From contig JALEWA010000006.1 of the NCBI GenBank assembly GCA_022788085.1, positions 1 to 64,000 on the forward strand: a stretch of 64,000 nt of DNA, given 5' to 3'. The notes under the pieces are model-generated. The model made no database searches and was not told the origin of the DNA. It worked only from the letters and a program-made list of their open reading frames with translations. The DNA comes from Lachnospiraceae bacterium (GTDB lineage: Bacteria; Bacillota; Clostridia; Lachnospirales; Lachnospiraceae). Positions 1 to 7,473 of this stretch are shown here, piece after piece (the stretch's first letter is position 1; each line of letters begins with the position of its first letter). A program made the position numbers and the translations under genes.

Positions 1-57
1 GGTATCAATTCTGGAGAAAGACAATTAAAATTGTGGAGGATTAGGAATGGATGTTAG
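1..57 (+). CDS. 3' end of an unidentified gene cut by the window edge
   Basis: The first frame is open from base 1 and stops at TAG 55-57, overlapping the start of the next gene by a few bases. Only 18 codons are visible (beginning GINSGERQLKLWRI), too few to identify. The tight overlap with the following small gene is what would be expected of a translationally coupled pair such as a toxin and its immunity protein, but nothing here proves it. Chance openness of a short frame is an equally good explanation. Confidence 0.25.
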   Translation, partial: GINSGERQLKLWRIRNGC

Positions 58-592
58 CTATTATTATCAAATATTAGATACTGGTATACAATATGAGAAG
101 GGTAGAAAGGTTGGAAGGTATTGGAGAATAGGCGAAAGAAATCGTCTAGGCGAGAAAGTTCTATTTTGGCAGAGTTTGTCAGAGTTAATCGCAGATGAAG
201 AAAATGGTATTGAATGTTCGGATAAGCTATTTCAACAAATTGAGAAATTATGTAAGAAATATAAACTTCCAAATTATGAACGTGTTTTAAGGAAGAAGAA
301 TGAATTAATAAATAGTACGTGCATATTTGAGAGAAAAGAAGAGGAAGAGATAAATATTTGTAGATTGATGAAATCTCTATTTCTAGATATGCAGAAAAAT
401 TTAGAAGTTAATAAAGATAAAGAAATGGTTTATCAAATATTAGTAATTCTTCATAATCTTCCTAAAGCTATGCATGGAAAAAACATATTAAATGATGGTT
501 GTAACTTAGTATCCTACAATGATGCTTTATTATATGCCCAAGGGTGTATGAATGAAAGGATGAAAGAAGTATATAGGGAATATTTTGATTAA
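47..592 (+). CDS. hypothetical protein, possibly immunity-like
   Basis: The product is 181 residues, charged and Glu/Lys/Asn-rich, with no signal peptide or membrane segment and no motif I recognise. A GTGGAGG ribosome site at 32-38 sits at good distance from ATG 47. Codons are more A/T-rich than in the downstream housekeeping genes, which suggests accessory or transferred DNA. Small acidic orphan proteins of this sort, next to gene fragments, are often immunity proteins of polymorphic toxin loci. That is inference from context only. The downstream 160 bases contain what looks like another gene fragment. Confidence 0.6.
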   Translation: MDVSYYYQILDTGIQYEKGRKVGRYWRIGERNRLGEKVLFWQSLSELIADEENGIECSDKLFQQIEKLCKKYKLPNYERVLRKKNELINSTCIFERKEEEEINICRLMKSLFLDMQKNLEVNKDKEMVYQILVILHNLPKAMHGKNILNDGCNLVSYNDALLYAQGCMNERMKEVYREYFD

Positions 593-732
593 AGTATGTC
601 TTAAGAATTATTGACAAAAGGAGGTCTGGCATACTAAAAGAGGCTATACAGTATGCTCATGATGTCAAGGGTCAGGCACTATTGAATAAACTCCCAAAAG
701 GATGTAAGATGGTAAGAGTAAGCATAAAATGA
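589..732 (+). pseudogene. possible gene fragment without a start codon
   Basis: A frame is open from 589 (after a stop at 586-588) to TGA 730-732. It encodes a protein-like tail that includes ILKEAIQYAHDV followed by KGQALLNKLPKG. There is no ATG before codon 41 of this frame, although an AAAGGAGG ribosome-like site lies at 617-624. I read it as a 5'-truncated remnant, perhaps of the same accessory locus as the gene at 47-592. It could also be a chance open frame. Confidence 0.3.
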
Positions 733-753
733 ATGTGTGATTGAGGAGTGTAT

Positions 754-1437
754 ATGCAACGGATTTGTGTAAGCGGGCTGACAAGCTCCTACGGAAAAAA
801 GCAGGTATTAAATAATATATCTTTGGAAGCATCGGCAGGAACGTGTACAGCAATCGTTGGAATAAATGGCTGTGGAAAATCGACTCTTTTAAATATTCTT
901 GCAGGGCTAAAAAAACCGGATCAGGGTAGGATTTTCTTTGATGGGCATGAGGTCAATGGCAGAAAGGAAAAGGAGCTCTTTTGCTCCTATGTTGGCTATG
1001 TGCCGCAGGAATGTAATCTGGTTATGGAGCTTACTGTGATGGATAATCTGGCTTTGTGGTATCAGCATCATGATGAACTGAATCAAAGTCTGCAGGAGGG
1101 GTTTTTACATGTGCTTGGATTGGAGCAAATCCTTTCTGCAAAGGTAGGAAAACTGTCAGGAGGAATGAAGAAAAGGGTTAGCATGGGCTGTGCACTTGCA
1201 GGAAATCCCCCTATTTTATTACTTGATGAACCGAACGCAGCGCTTGATTTACCGGGAAAGTCGGATATTCGCAGATATCTGGCTTTTTATATGGAAAAGG
1301 GTGGAACAGTTATTATGGCAACTCATGATGAATGTGATTTGGAACTTTGCAATCAGGTTTATTGCCTGAGTCATGGAGAGTGTCATAAGATAGATAACAG
1401 TCTTAGGGGAGAAGCGTTGCTCCGGGCAATCTCATAA
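754..1437 (+). CDS. ABC transporter ATP-binding protein
   Basis: This is a 227-residue cytoplasmic ATPase that would power the membrane protein encoded just downstream. Walker A (GINGCGKST, about residues 36-44), the ABC signature LSGGMKKR (about 132-139) and Walker B ILLLDEPNAALD (about 151-162) are all present, with a following TH switch histidine (MATHDE). A GTG at 748 also opens the frame, but GAGG 743-746 is too close to it. ATG 754 has proper spacing, so I chose it. The gene is 29 bases upstream of the permease and clearly forms an operon with it. The class is that of ABC-2 type exporters; the substrate is unknown. Confidence 0.9.
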   Translation: MQRICVSGLTSSYGKKQVLNNISLEASAGTCTAIVGINGCGKSTLLNILAGLKKPDQGRIFFDGHEVNGRKEKELFCSYVGYVPQECNLVMELTVMDNLALWYQHHDELNQSLQEGFLHVLGLEQILSAKVGKLSGGMKKRVSMGCALAGNPPILLLDEPNAALDLPGKSDIRRYLAFYMEKGGTVIMATHDECDLELCNQVYCLSHGECHKIDNSLRGEALLRAIS

Positions 1438-1466
1438 GGACAAGATGCATTGAGGATGTAATATTC

Positions 1467-3494
1467 ATGATACAAAGAGTGATAAAATGGTTTCGAATGG
1501 AATATCGAAGGGCAGCAGTTGGACTGCCCTTACTTATTTTAAAGAGCGTATTAGTGACAGGAATATTAGCTATATTACTCAGTGGTGTGTTCTCTCTTTA
1601 TGAGAAAGTGCAGACAGAAAAACGACAGAACATCAAAATCGGTTATGTAGCTGAGGATGATATGATTACCAGTCTGGCAGTTGCTTATGTAAAACGCATG
1701 GATGCTTTTGATGGGTGGTGCAGGCTTATTTCAGTCACAGAAGAGGAAGGGATGGAGAAGCTGCAAAACGGTAAGCTTCAGGCACTCTTGATATTACTTG
1801 AAAATGTCGTTGGAGAGATATTGTCCGGTACGAATACACCAGCCAGGATGATCTTGCCAAAGAAAAGCTCTGCCTTGGGTATTGTTTTTGAAGAGCTTGC
1901 GGATGCAGGAATCAGGATGCTTTCCATTGCACAAGGAGAGATTTACGCGGTTTATGAACTTGCAGAAGAACTGGGATTAGATGAGAAGCAGCTGTTGGAA
2001 CAATGTGATGTGATAAATCAGTTTAATCTGGAACTTGTCATAGGCAGGGGGCATGTGTTCCGGACAAATAAGCTCTCGATAACCGATAATGAGGGAATTG
2101 CTGTTTATTATGGAAGTGTAATACTTACCTTGTACCTGATTTTTTGTGGAGCCTTGTTTGGCAGTTATATCAAGCATAGTGATCAGGAACAGCTTCTTAT
2201 AAGAAAAAGAATGGGAATTCCTTGTGGAATACAGTTAATAGGGCGCATTTTGGTGACATCATTGCTGCTGATCATAACCTTACTTCCGGTGTTTGGGCTT
2301 TGGCTATTACCGGGAGTACGAAAGCTGCTGATTCCTGTCTTTACATGGCAGGGGTTAGCCTTACTGATTTTGGTGGTTATCTGTGTGGCATCCTATTTGC
2401 AGTTCCTGTATCAATTGGCAGAGCAGTCAAGAGCAGCAATTGTGTTAGTTGTCTTTTTCACATTATTACAGGCTTATCTGGCAGGATGCTTTATTCCATA
2501 TGTATTACTTCCGGATATAATAAAGAAAGTATCTGTATATATTCCGGTTTTTTATGTCAGACAGGCATTTTCCATATTTTTTACAGGTGAATTAAGCAAA
2601 GCAGGCAGCGTATGTGCAGGACTTGCATGTTCCTGTTTCTTTTTCTTAATGGTGAATATAGGTATTATATATCTGAAAACAGAGTCACATTTTAGTGGTT
2701 CGGGGAAGAAAAGTATAATGCGAAAAAATACAAACAGAGTATCAGGAACATTGTTTGGCATCTATGCAAAAAGACTGTTCTATCGTAAAAGTTTCTGGTG
2801 CAGCCTGCTGATTGTTGGAATTGTTTCTGTAGGACTGGTCAGCATGGAAAGACAGTCTGAAACACATATATATGCTGCATTTTATGATGAAAGCGGAGAG
2901 TGGGAGCAGATTCTTTGCAACTATAAGGGATATATACAGTTTGTTCCATGCGAAAGTGAGGAAGAGGTAAGTCGACAGGTACTGTATAATGAGGTGGAAT
3001 GTGGATATGTAATTCCAAAAAATGTAAAGAAAAAAATATGTGAAAAAGAAGCAGATAGGAGTATAATGGTATTCAAGGATGCAGATGCGATTATGACGGA
3101 GACCATAAATGAAATCCTGTTTGAGATTATTTTTGAAGAGACGACAAGAGATTGGTTTTGCAGATATTTTAGTAATGAGAGTAGTCTAATTGCTTCCCTG
3201 GAACAAAAAATGACAGATGGAAGTACCTTCTCAATAGAAAAGGAATATTTGCAGACCAAAGAATATGAAATGGCAGATGACTCAGGAAAGAGGACAACTT
3301 ATCCGATTATAGCTGTTATAGGTGTATCAGTGCTGCTATGTGGTATCTCCGGAGGTATGGAAGCTATAGAGGATTATAGAAAATATCGTTTTTTTAAACG
3401 TAAACCAATTTCTATTATATTGATCAGTGTTTTACAGCCTGTATTTTGTGGAATTGCTGTAGGAATTATGATATATCTATATAATTCCTATTGA
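1467..3494 (+). CDS. ABC-2 type permease, tandem halves, second half short
   Basis: This 675-residue membrane protein is the partner of the preceding ATPase. The N-terminal half shows one membrane segment (about residues 19-45), a large extracytoplasmic domain, then about five more segments (about 210-400), the normal ABC-2 layout. The second half begins near residue 425 with another segment and ectodomain. It then has only two hydrophobic segments before the stop, so about 150 residues of a full second half seem missing. The TGA stop (3492-3494) lies inside the -35 box and operator of the next gene. Either the gene was truncated or this is a compact variant. Substrate unknown. Confidence 0.85.
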   Translation: MIQRVIKWFRMEYRRAAVGLPLLILKSVLVTGILAILLSGVFSLYEKVQTEKRQNIKIGYVAEDDMITSLAVAYVKRMDAFDGWCRLISVTEEEGMEKLQNGKLQALLILLENVVGEILSGTNTPARMILPKKSSALGIVFEELADAGIRMLSIAQGEIYAVYELAEELGLDEKQLLEQCDVINQFNLELVIGRGHVFRTNKLSITDNEGIAVYYGSVILTLYLIFCGALFGSYIKHSDQEQLLIRKRMGIPCGIQLIGRILVTSLLLIITLLPVFGLWLLPGVRKLLIPVFTWQGLALLILVVICVASYLQFLYQLAEQSRAAIVLVVFFTLLQAYLAGCFIPYVLLPDIIKKVSVYIPVFYVRQAFSIFFTGELSKAGSVCAGLACSCFFFLMVNIGIIYLKTESHFSGSGKKSIMRKNTNRVSGTLFGIYAKRLFYRKSFWCSLLIVGIVSVGLVSMERQSETHIYAAFYDESGEWEQILCNYKGYIQFVPCESEEEVSRQVLYNEVECGYVIPKNVKKKICEKEADRSIMVFKDADAIMTETINEILFEIIFEETTRDWFCRYFSNESSLIASLEQKMTDGSTFSIEKEYLQTKEYEMADDSGKRTTYPIIAVIGVSVLLCGISGGMEAIEDYRKYRFFKRKPISIILISVLQPVFCGIAVGIMIYLYNSY

Positions 3495-3507
3495 CACAAT
3501 AGGAATT
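3483..3507. promoter_or_regulatory. palindromic operator of the Rrf2 regulator gene
   Basis: A perfect 11-base inverted repeat (AATTCCTATTG / CAATAGGAATT) with a 3-base centre covers the -35 box of the downstream promoter. A near copy (21 of 25 bases identical) covers the -35 box of the sulfhydrylase promoter at 5753-5777. This position fits autorepression by the Rrf2 protein encoded just downstream. The ATAGGAATT half resembles what I remember of the Bacillus CymR box. Confidence 0.7.
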
Positions 3508-3519
3508 AGGCGATATAAT
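3491..3519 (+). promoter_or_regulatory. sigma-A type promoter of the Rrf2-nifS-nifU genes
   Basis: TTGACA (3491-3496), a 17-base spacer and TATAAT (3514-3519) make a consensus housekeeping promoter. The -35 box lies inside the palindrome at 3483-3507 and overlaps the stop codon of the upstream permease gene. Confidence 0.85.
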
Positions 3520-3552
3520 AGTCTTAGCGAATATTTGATAAGGAGGCTGGTT

Positions 3553-3987
3553 ATGACAATTTCAACGAAGGGAAGATATGCTTTACGTATTATGATGGAC
3601 TTGGCCGGCCATATGGGCGAGACAGTTAAGCTTAAGGATGTTGCAGCCAGGCAGGAGCTTTCCGAAAAATACATGGAGCAGATTATTGCTGTTCTAAATA
3701 AGGCAGGTTATGTAAGGAGTACAAGAGGAGCACAAGGCGGTTATCAGCTTGTTAAGGAACCGGAGTCATATTCGGTTGGAATGATACTTCGTCTGACAGA
3801 AGGTTCTCTTGCACCGGTAGAATGTCTTGCAGAAAATGCACTTCCCTGTGATAGGAGCGGGAAATGTGCAACGGTGGAAATTTACCGTAAGATTTATGAT
3901 GCAATCAATCAGGTTATTGATAACACAACGTTACAGGACTTAATTGATATTGAAGCCAGAAAAGCAGCAAATGATTATGTAATATAG
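3553..3987 (+). CDS. Rrf2/IscR-family transcriptional regulator (CymR- or IscR-like)
   Basis: The 144-residue product starts MTISTKGRYALRIMMDLA, the typical Rrf2 winged-helix opening, followed by the helix-turn-helix and the wing (RSTRGAQGGYQL). Three cysteines, C91, C99 and C105, sit where IscR carries its Fe-S ligands, so a cluster is possible. ATG 3553 follows AAGGAGG at the right distance; an upstream TTG at 3535 is less likely. The gene precedes nifS and nifU, as iscR does. However, its own promoter palindrome recurs at a sulfur-assimilation gene, which is the CymR pattern. I infer a regulator that couples Fe-S assembly with cysteine supply. Which signal it senses is undecided. Confidence 0.88.
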   Translation: MTISTKGRYALRIMMDLAGHMGETVKLKDVAARQELSEKYMEQIIAVLNKAGYVRSTRGAQGGYQLVKEPESYSVGMILRLTEGSLAPVECLAENALPCDRSGKCATVEIYRKIYDAINQVIDNTTLQDLIDIEARKAANDYVI

Positions 3988-3994
3988 TAAAGAG

Positions 3995-4020
3995 CGGAAT
4001 CTTTCCAGATTCCGTTTTCT
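3995..4020 (+). terminator. hairpin after the Rrf2 gene
   Basis: CGGAATCT (3995-4002) pairs with AGATTCCG (4007-4014), followed by TTTTCT. The modest U-tract suggests partial termination, allowing read-through into nifS. Confidence 0.65.
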
Positions 4021-4077
4021 AAAAAAAGAAATGCATACTTATTTGATATGAATATAGGGAATAAGGAGGATGAAAGA

Positions 4078-5253
4078 ATGATATATCTTGATAATGCGGC
4101 AACGACAAAGGTTACCGAAGACGTTTTTGAGGCAATGAAGCCATATTTTTGTGAAAATTATGCTAATCCATCTGCCGTTTACAGCTTTGCAGGAAAAAGT
4201 ATGAAGGCTGTGGATGAGGCAAGACATGAGGTAGCTTCACTCATAGGAGCAAAGGATAATGAGATTTACTTTACCGCAGGCGGAAGTGAGGCAGATAACT
4301 GGGCAATTAAGGCAGCAGCAGAAGCCAATAAGGATAAGGGAAAACACATTATTACATCGACCATAGAGCATCATGCAGTTCTGCATACCTGTCAGTACTT
4401 GGAGAAGCAGGGCTTTGAGGTGACGTATGTAGGTGTTGATGAAAATGGTACGATAAAGCTGGATGAACTAAAGGCAGCCATCAGGCCGGACACTATATTG
4501 ATTACGGTAATGGCAGCGAATAATGAAATTGGAACGATAGAACCACTAAAGGAAATTGGAGCAATTGCCAGGGAACATCATATTCTGTTTCATACCGATG
4601 CAGTACAGGCATATGGTCATATTCCATTAAATGTGGACGAGCTGGGAATTGATATGCTTAGTGCAAGTGGTCATAAGTTCCATGCACCGAAGGGTATCGG
4701 GTTCCTTTATATCAGAAACGGAGTGAAGATCGGTTCCTTTGTACAGGGAGGTGCACAGGAGCGTTCCAGAAGAGCAGGAACCCTGAATACATCAGGAATC
4801 GTAGGAATGGGAGCCGCTGCAAAACTTGCAGGGGAGAAGCTTCAGGAAAACAGTAAGAAAGAAATTGCCTTACGTGATCATTTGATTGAACGTGTTCTTG
4901 CAGAAATTCCTTATAGTCGTCTCAATGGAGAACGCGTAAACAGATTGCCGGGAAATGCAAACTTCTGCTTCCGGTTCATTGAAGGAGAATCCCTGTTAAT
5001 TCTGCTTGACCAGAAAGGAATTTGTGCTTCCTCAGGTTCAGCATGTACTTCGGGTTCTCTTGACCCATCACATGTGCTTCTGGCAATTGGCCTGCCACAT
5101 GAGATAGCGCATGGTTCCCTTCGTCTGACCTTATCAGAGGATACCACAAAAGAAGAAATTGATTTTACCGTAGATGAACTAAAGAAAATCGTAGAAAGAT
5201 TACGTTCTATGTCACCATTATATGAGGACTTTGTAAAGTCCGGTAAGCAGTAG
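4078..5253 (+). CDS. nifS: cysteine desulfurase (NifS/IscS family)
   Basis: This 391-residue PLP enzyme takes sulfur from cysteine and passes it as persulfide to the scaffold protein encoded next. It opens MIYLDNAATTKV, has the PLP lysine K200 in SASGHKFHAPKG and the catalytic C323 in SSGSACTSG, followed by the mobile-loop region of group I enzymes. ATG 4078 follows AAGGAGG (4063-4069); a longer reading from 4048 lacks such a site. It lies 12 bases upstream of nifU and is probably transcribed with it from the Rrf2 promoter. Because it consumes cysteine, it fits a locus whose other members make cysteine and homocysteine. Confidence 0.95.
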   Translation: MIYLDNAATTKVTEDVFEAMKPYFCENYANPSAVYSFAGKSMKAVDEARHEVASLIGAKDNEIYFTAGGSEADNWAIKAAAEANKDKGKHIITSTIEHHAVLHTCQYLEKQGFEVTYVGVDENGTIKLDELKAAIRPDTILITVMAANNEIGTIEPLKEIGAIAREHHILFHTDAVQAYGHIPLNVDELGIDMLSASGHKFHAPKGIGFLYIRNGVKIGSFVQGGAQERSRRAGTLNTSGIVGMGAAAKLAGEKLQENSKKEIALRDHLIERVLAEIPYSRLNGERVNRLPGNANFCFRFIEGESLLILLDQKGICASSGSACTSGSLDPSHVLLAIGLPHEIAHGSLRLTLSEDTTKEEIDFTVDELKKIVERLRSMSPLYEDFVKSGKQ

Positions 5254-5265
5254 AGGAGAAAAAAT

Positions 5266-5706
5266 ATGTATAGTGAAAAGGTAATGGATCATTTTAATAA
5301 TCCAAGGAATGTAGGAGAGATAGAGAATCCAAGCGGAGTAGGAACAGTTGGTAATGCGAAATGCGGAGATATCATGCGCATGTATCTTGATATAGATGAC
5401 AATGGTGTTATAAAGGAAGCGAAGTTCAAGACCTTTGGATGCGGTGCAGCAGTTGCGACAAGCAGTATGGCAACAGAACTGGTAAAGGGAAAGACAGTCC
5501 GGGAGGCATTGGAGGTTACGAACAAAGCGGTTTGTGAGGCATTAGACGGACTTCCGCCTGTAAAGGTTCATTGCTCTCTCCTTGCAGAGGAAGCAATTCA
5601 TGCAGCACTGTGGGATTATGCCGAGAAGAATCATATTGTGATTGAAGGACTTGAGAAGCCGGTTAATGATATTGAAGAGAAGATATCAGAAGAAGAAAAT
5701 GAATAA
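5266..5706 (+). CDS. nifU: Fe-S cluster assembly scaffold (IscU/NifU N-domain type)
   Basis: This 146-residue protein holds the nascent Fe-S cluster. The three conserved cysteines are visible: C33 (NAKCGD, with the neighbouring D35), C59 (FGCGAA) and C103 (KVHCSLLAEEA). The length equals IscU plus a short acidic tail (EEKISEEENE). There is no NifU C-terminal thioredoxin-like domain, so it is IscU-like despite the usual NifU naming in clostridia. GAGG at 5253-5256 precedes ATG 5266. It is the last gene before a strong terminator. Confidence 0.95.
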   Translation: MYSEKVMDHFNNPRNVGEIENPSGVGTVGNAKCGDIMRMYLDIDDNGVIKEAKFKTFGCGAAVATSSMATELVKGKTVREALEVTNKAVCEALDGLPPVKVHCSLLAEEAIHAALWDYAEKNHIVIEGLEKPVNDIEEKISEEENE

Positions 5707-5714
5707 TATAAAAG

Positions 5715-5751
5715 AATCTCCAACCACATAAAAGTGTTGGAGATTTTTTAT
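5715..5751 (+). terminator. intrinsic terminator after nifU
   Basis: AATCTCCAAC (5715-5724) pairs with GTTGGAGATT (5736-5745), followed by a T-run. It separates the nifS-nifU transcript from the sulfur gene promoter. Confidence 0.85.
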
Positions 5752-5752
5752 A

Positions 5753-5777
5753 AATACCTATTGACATAGTAGGAATA
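5753..5777. promoter_or_regulatory. second copy of the Rrf2 operator
   Basis: The left arm AATACCTATTG and right arm TAGTAGGAATA flank ACA and match the autoregulatory palindrome at 3483-3507 at 21 of 25 positions. It again covers a TTGACA box. This strongly suggests that the same Rrf2 protein controls the sulfhydrylase gene. Confidence 0.65.
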
Positions 5778-5789
5778 CTAGAGTATTAT
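5761..5789 (+). promoter_or_regulatory. promoter of the sulfhydrylase gene
   Basis: TTGACA (5761-5766), a 17-base spacer and TATTAT (5784-5789). Transcription would start near 5797, giving a leader of about 160 bases that contains the Cys-rich small ORF. Confidence 0.75.
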
Positions 5790-5835
5790 AATCACATGCA
5801 AAACATATTAAGAAAGTAGGAAAAGGAGGCAATGC

Positions 5836-5892
5836 ATGAAAGAAATAAAAGAATGGACAGCGGGACGAATGTGTTGTCTTTGTCCGGCATAG
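5836..5892 (+). CDS. 18-residue Cys-rich leader peptide (putative uORF)
   Basis: The ORF encodes MKEIKEWTAGRMCCLCPA and stops at TAG 5890-5892. AAAAGGAGG (5821-5829) lies 6 bases upstream of the ATG, one of the best ribosome sites in the region. Three of the last six codons are Cys (TGT), arranged CCLC. It sits between the promoter and the sulfhydrylase gene, whose own ribosome site begins near 5942. Cys-codon clusters in leader ORFs are a known way to sense charged tRNA-Cys or cysteine, so a regulatory uORF is likely. I see no clear terminator downstream, so coupling or pausing is more likely than classical attenuation. An ATG at 5832 in another frame is too close to the ribosome site. Confidence 0.6.
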   Translation: MKEIKEWTAGRMCCLCPA

Positions 5893-5958
5893 AAAATAAA
5901 TTAGAAAAGATACGATAATAATAAACCCAAAAGATAAAACAAAAAGGAGATTAAGATT

Positions 5959-7263
5959 ATGAGTAAAAAGGCATATACAGATAGAGAGTTAAAGTTTGAA
6001 ACATTACAGTTACACGTAGGACAGGAAAGCGCAGATCCGGTAACGGATGCAAGAGCAGTACCGATCTATCAGACTTCATCCTTTGTATTCCGCAACTCAC
6101 AGCATGCGGCAGACCGTTTCGGACTTCGTGATGCAGGTAATATTTATGGAAGACTTACCAATCCGACAGAGGATGTTTTTGAGAGAAGAATTGCAAAGCT
6201 TGAAGGTGGCGTTGCAGCCTTGGCCGTAGCTTCCGGTGCAGCAGCTGTTTCCTATGTGATTCAGAATCTTGCCCTTGCAGGAGATCACATTGTAGCAGCA
6301 AAGAATATTTATGGAGGAACTTATAATTACCTTGCACATACAATCGTAGATTTCGGAGTAACAACAACCTTCGTTGATCCACTGGATCCTAAGAACTTTG
6401 AAGCTGCCATTCAGGAGAATACAAAGGCTCTTTACATAGAAGTACTTGGAAATCCAAATTCTGAGGTTTCCGATATTGAAGAAATTGCAAAAATTGCACA
6501 CGCACATAAGATTCCTCTTGTTATTGACAGTACCTTCGCAACTCCATATCTTGTAAGACCAATTGAATATGGTGCTGATATAGTTATCCATTCAGCAACA
6601 AAGTTCATCGGAGGACATGGTACAACGATTGGTGGTGTTATTGTTGATGCCGGTAACTTTGACTGGAAGGCTTCCGGTAAGTTCCCACAGCTTTCAGAGC
6701 CAAATGAAAGCTACCATGGCATCAGCTTTGTAGATGCAGCCGGACCGGCAGCATTTGTTACAAGAATTCGTGCAATCTTATTACGAGATACAGGAGCAAC
6801 ACTTTCTCCAATTCATAGCTGGATATTCTTACAGGGCTTGGAGACATTGTCACTTCGAGTAGAAAGACACGTTGAAAACGCACTTAAGGTAGTAGATTAT
6901 CTGTCAAAGCACCCATTGGTGGAAAAGGTGAACCATCCATCTGTTTCAACAGATCCGGAACAGCAAAGACTGTATAAGAAATACTTCCCTAATGGAGGAG
7001 GTTCTATCTTTACCTTTGAAATCAAGGGTGATGAGAAGACTGCGCAGAAGTTCATTGATAATTTGGAGTTGTTCTCTCTGTTAGCAAATGTAGCAGATGT
7101 AAAATCACTTGTGATTCATCCTGCATCCACAACACATTCAGAGCTGAATGCCGAAGAACTTGTAGAACAGGGAATTAAACCAAATACCATCCGCCTTTCT
7201 ATTGGCACAGAGCATATCGATGATATCATTGAGGATTTAGATGAAGCTTTTAAGAACTGTTAA
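5959..7263 (+). CDS. metY: O-acetylhomoserine sulfhydrylase / aminocarboxypropyltransferase
   Basis: This 434-residue cytoplasmic PLP enzyme makes homocysteine from O-acetylhomoserine and sulfide (or related thiols). It shows the Cys/Met-metabolism PLP fold: LHVGQESADP near the N-terminus, IYGRLTNPTEDVFERRIA, the substrate-binding stretch VIDSTFATPYLVRP and the PLP lysine K215 in SATKFIGGHGT. The length of about 430 and the insertion before the lysine fit the MetY group better than cystathionine gamma-synthases (about 380). AAAAAGGAG precedes ATG 5959. Upstream lie the Rrf2 operator, a promoter and the Cys-rich leader ORF; cysK follows. Confidence 0.93.
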   Translation: MSKKAYTDRELKFETLQLHVGQESADPVTDARAVPIYQTSSFVFRNSQHAADRFGLRDAGNIYGRLTNPTEDVFERRIAKLEGGVAALAVASGAAAVSYVIQNLALAGDHIVAAKNIYGGTYNYLAHTIVDFGVTTTFVDPLDPKNFEAAIQENTKALYIEVLGNPNSEVSDIEEIAKIAHAHKIPLVIDSTFATPYLVRPIEYGADIVIHSATKFIGGHGTTIGGVIVDAGNFDWKASGKFPQLSEPNESYHGISFVDAAGPAAFVTRIRAILLRDTGATLSPIHSWIFLQGLETLSLRVERHVENALKVVDYLSKHPLVEKVNHPSVSTDPEQQRLYKKYFPNGGGSIFTFEIKGDEKTAQKFIDNLELFSLLANVADVKSLVIHPASTTHSELNAEELVEQGIKPNTIRLSIGTEHIDDIIEDLDEAFKNC

Positions 7264-7267
7264 GACA

Positions 7268-7386
7268 GGACTTAGCATTTACTGCTAAGTCCGTGAGAAA
7301 ACGTTTCACTGTCAGAGTAAAAATCCATTTGCGAAGCAAATTTTGCATGGATTTTTACTGGTTACTGGAACGGAGTGAGCAGTAAC
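7268..7386. repeat. complex palindromic intergenic element
   Basis: Three perfect stems follow each other. GGACTTAGCA pairs with TGCTAAGTCC (7268-7277 / 7283-7292). AGTAAAAATCCAT pairs with ATGGATTTTTACT (7316-7328 / 7347-7359), with a small TTTGC/GCAAA hairpin inside it. GTTACTG pairs with CAGTAAC (7361-7367 / 7380-7386). None has a proper U-tract. The layout resembles interspersed palindromic elements found between genes in Lachnospiraceae. Only one copy is seen here. Confidence 0.5.
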
Positions 7387-7473
7387 GGCTTTCAAGGCAA
7401 TTGCTGAATAAAACTGGACATTTTTATGGCAGAAGAGTTATCATAAATAAAAAAGTAGGAAGGATTTATCGCT

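Noticed and set aside
6097..6591. 164-codon minus-strand frame inside the sulfhydrylase gene
   Set aside because: It is a shadow of metY: many Cys, Ser and Asn residues, no ribosome site, no motif.
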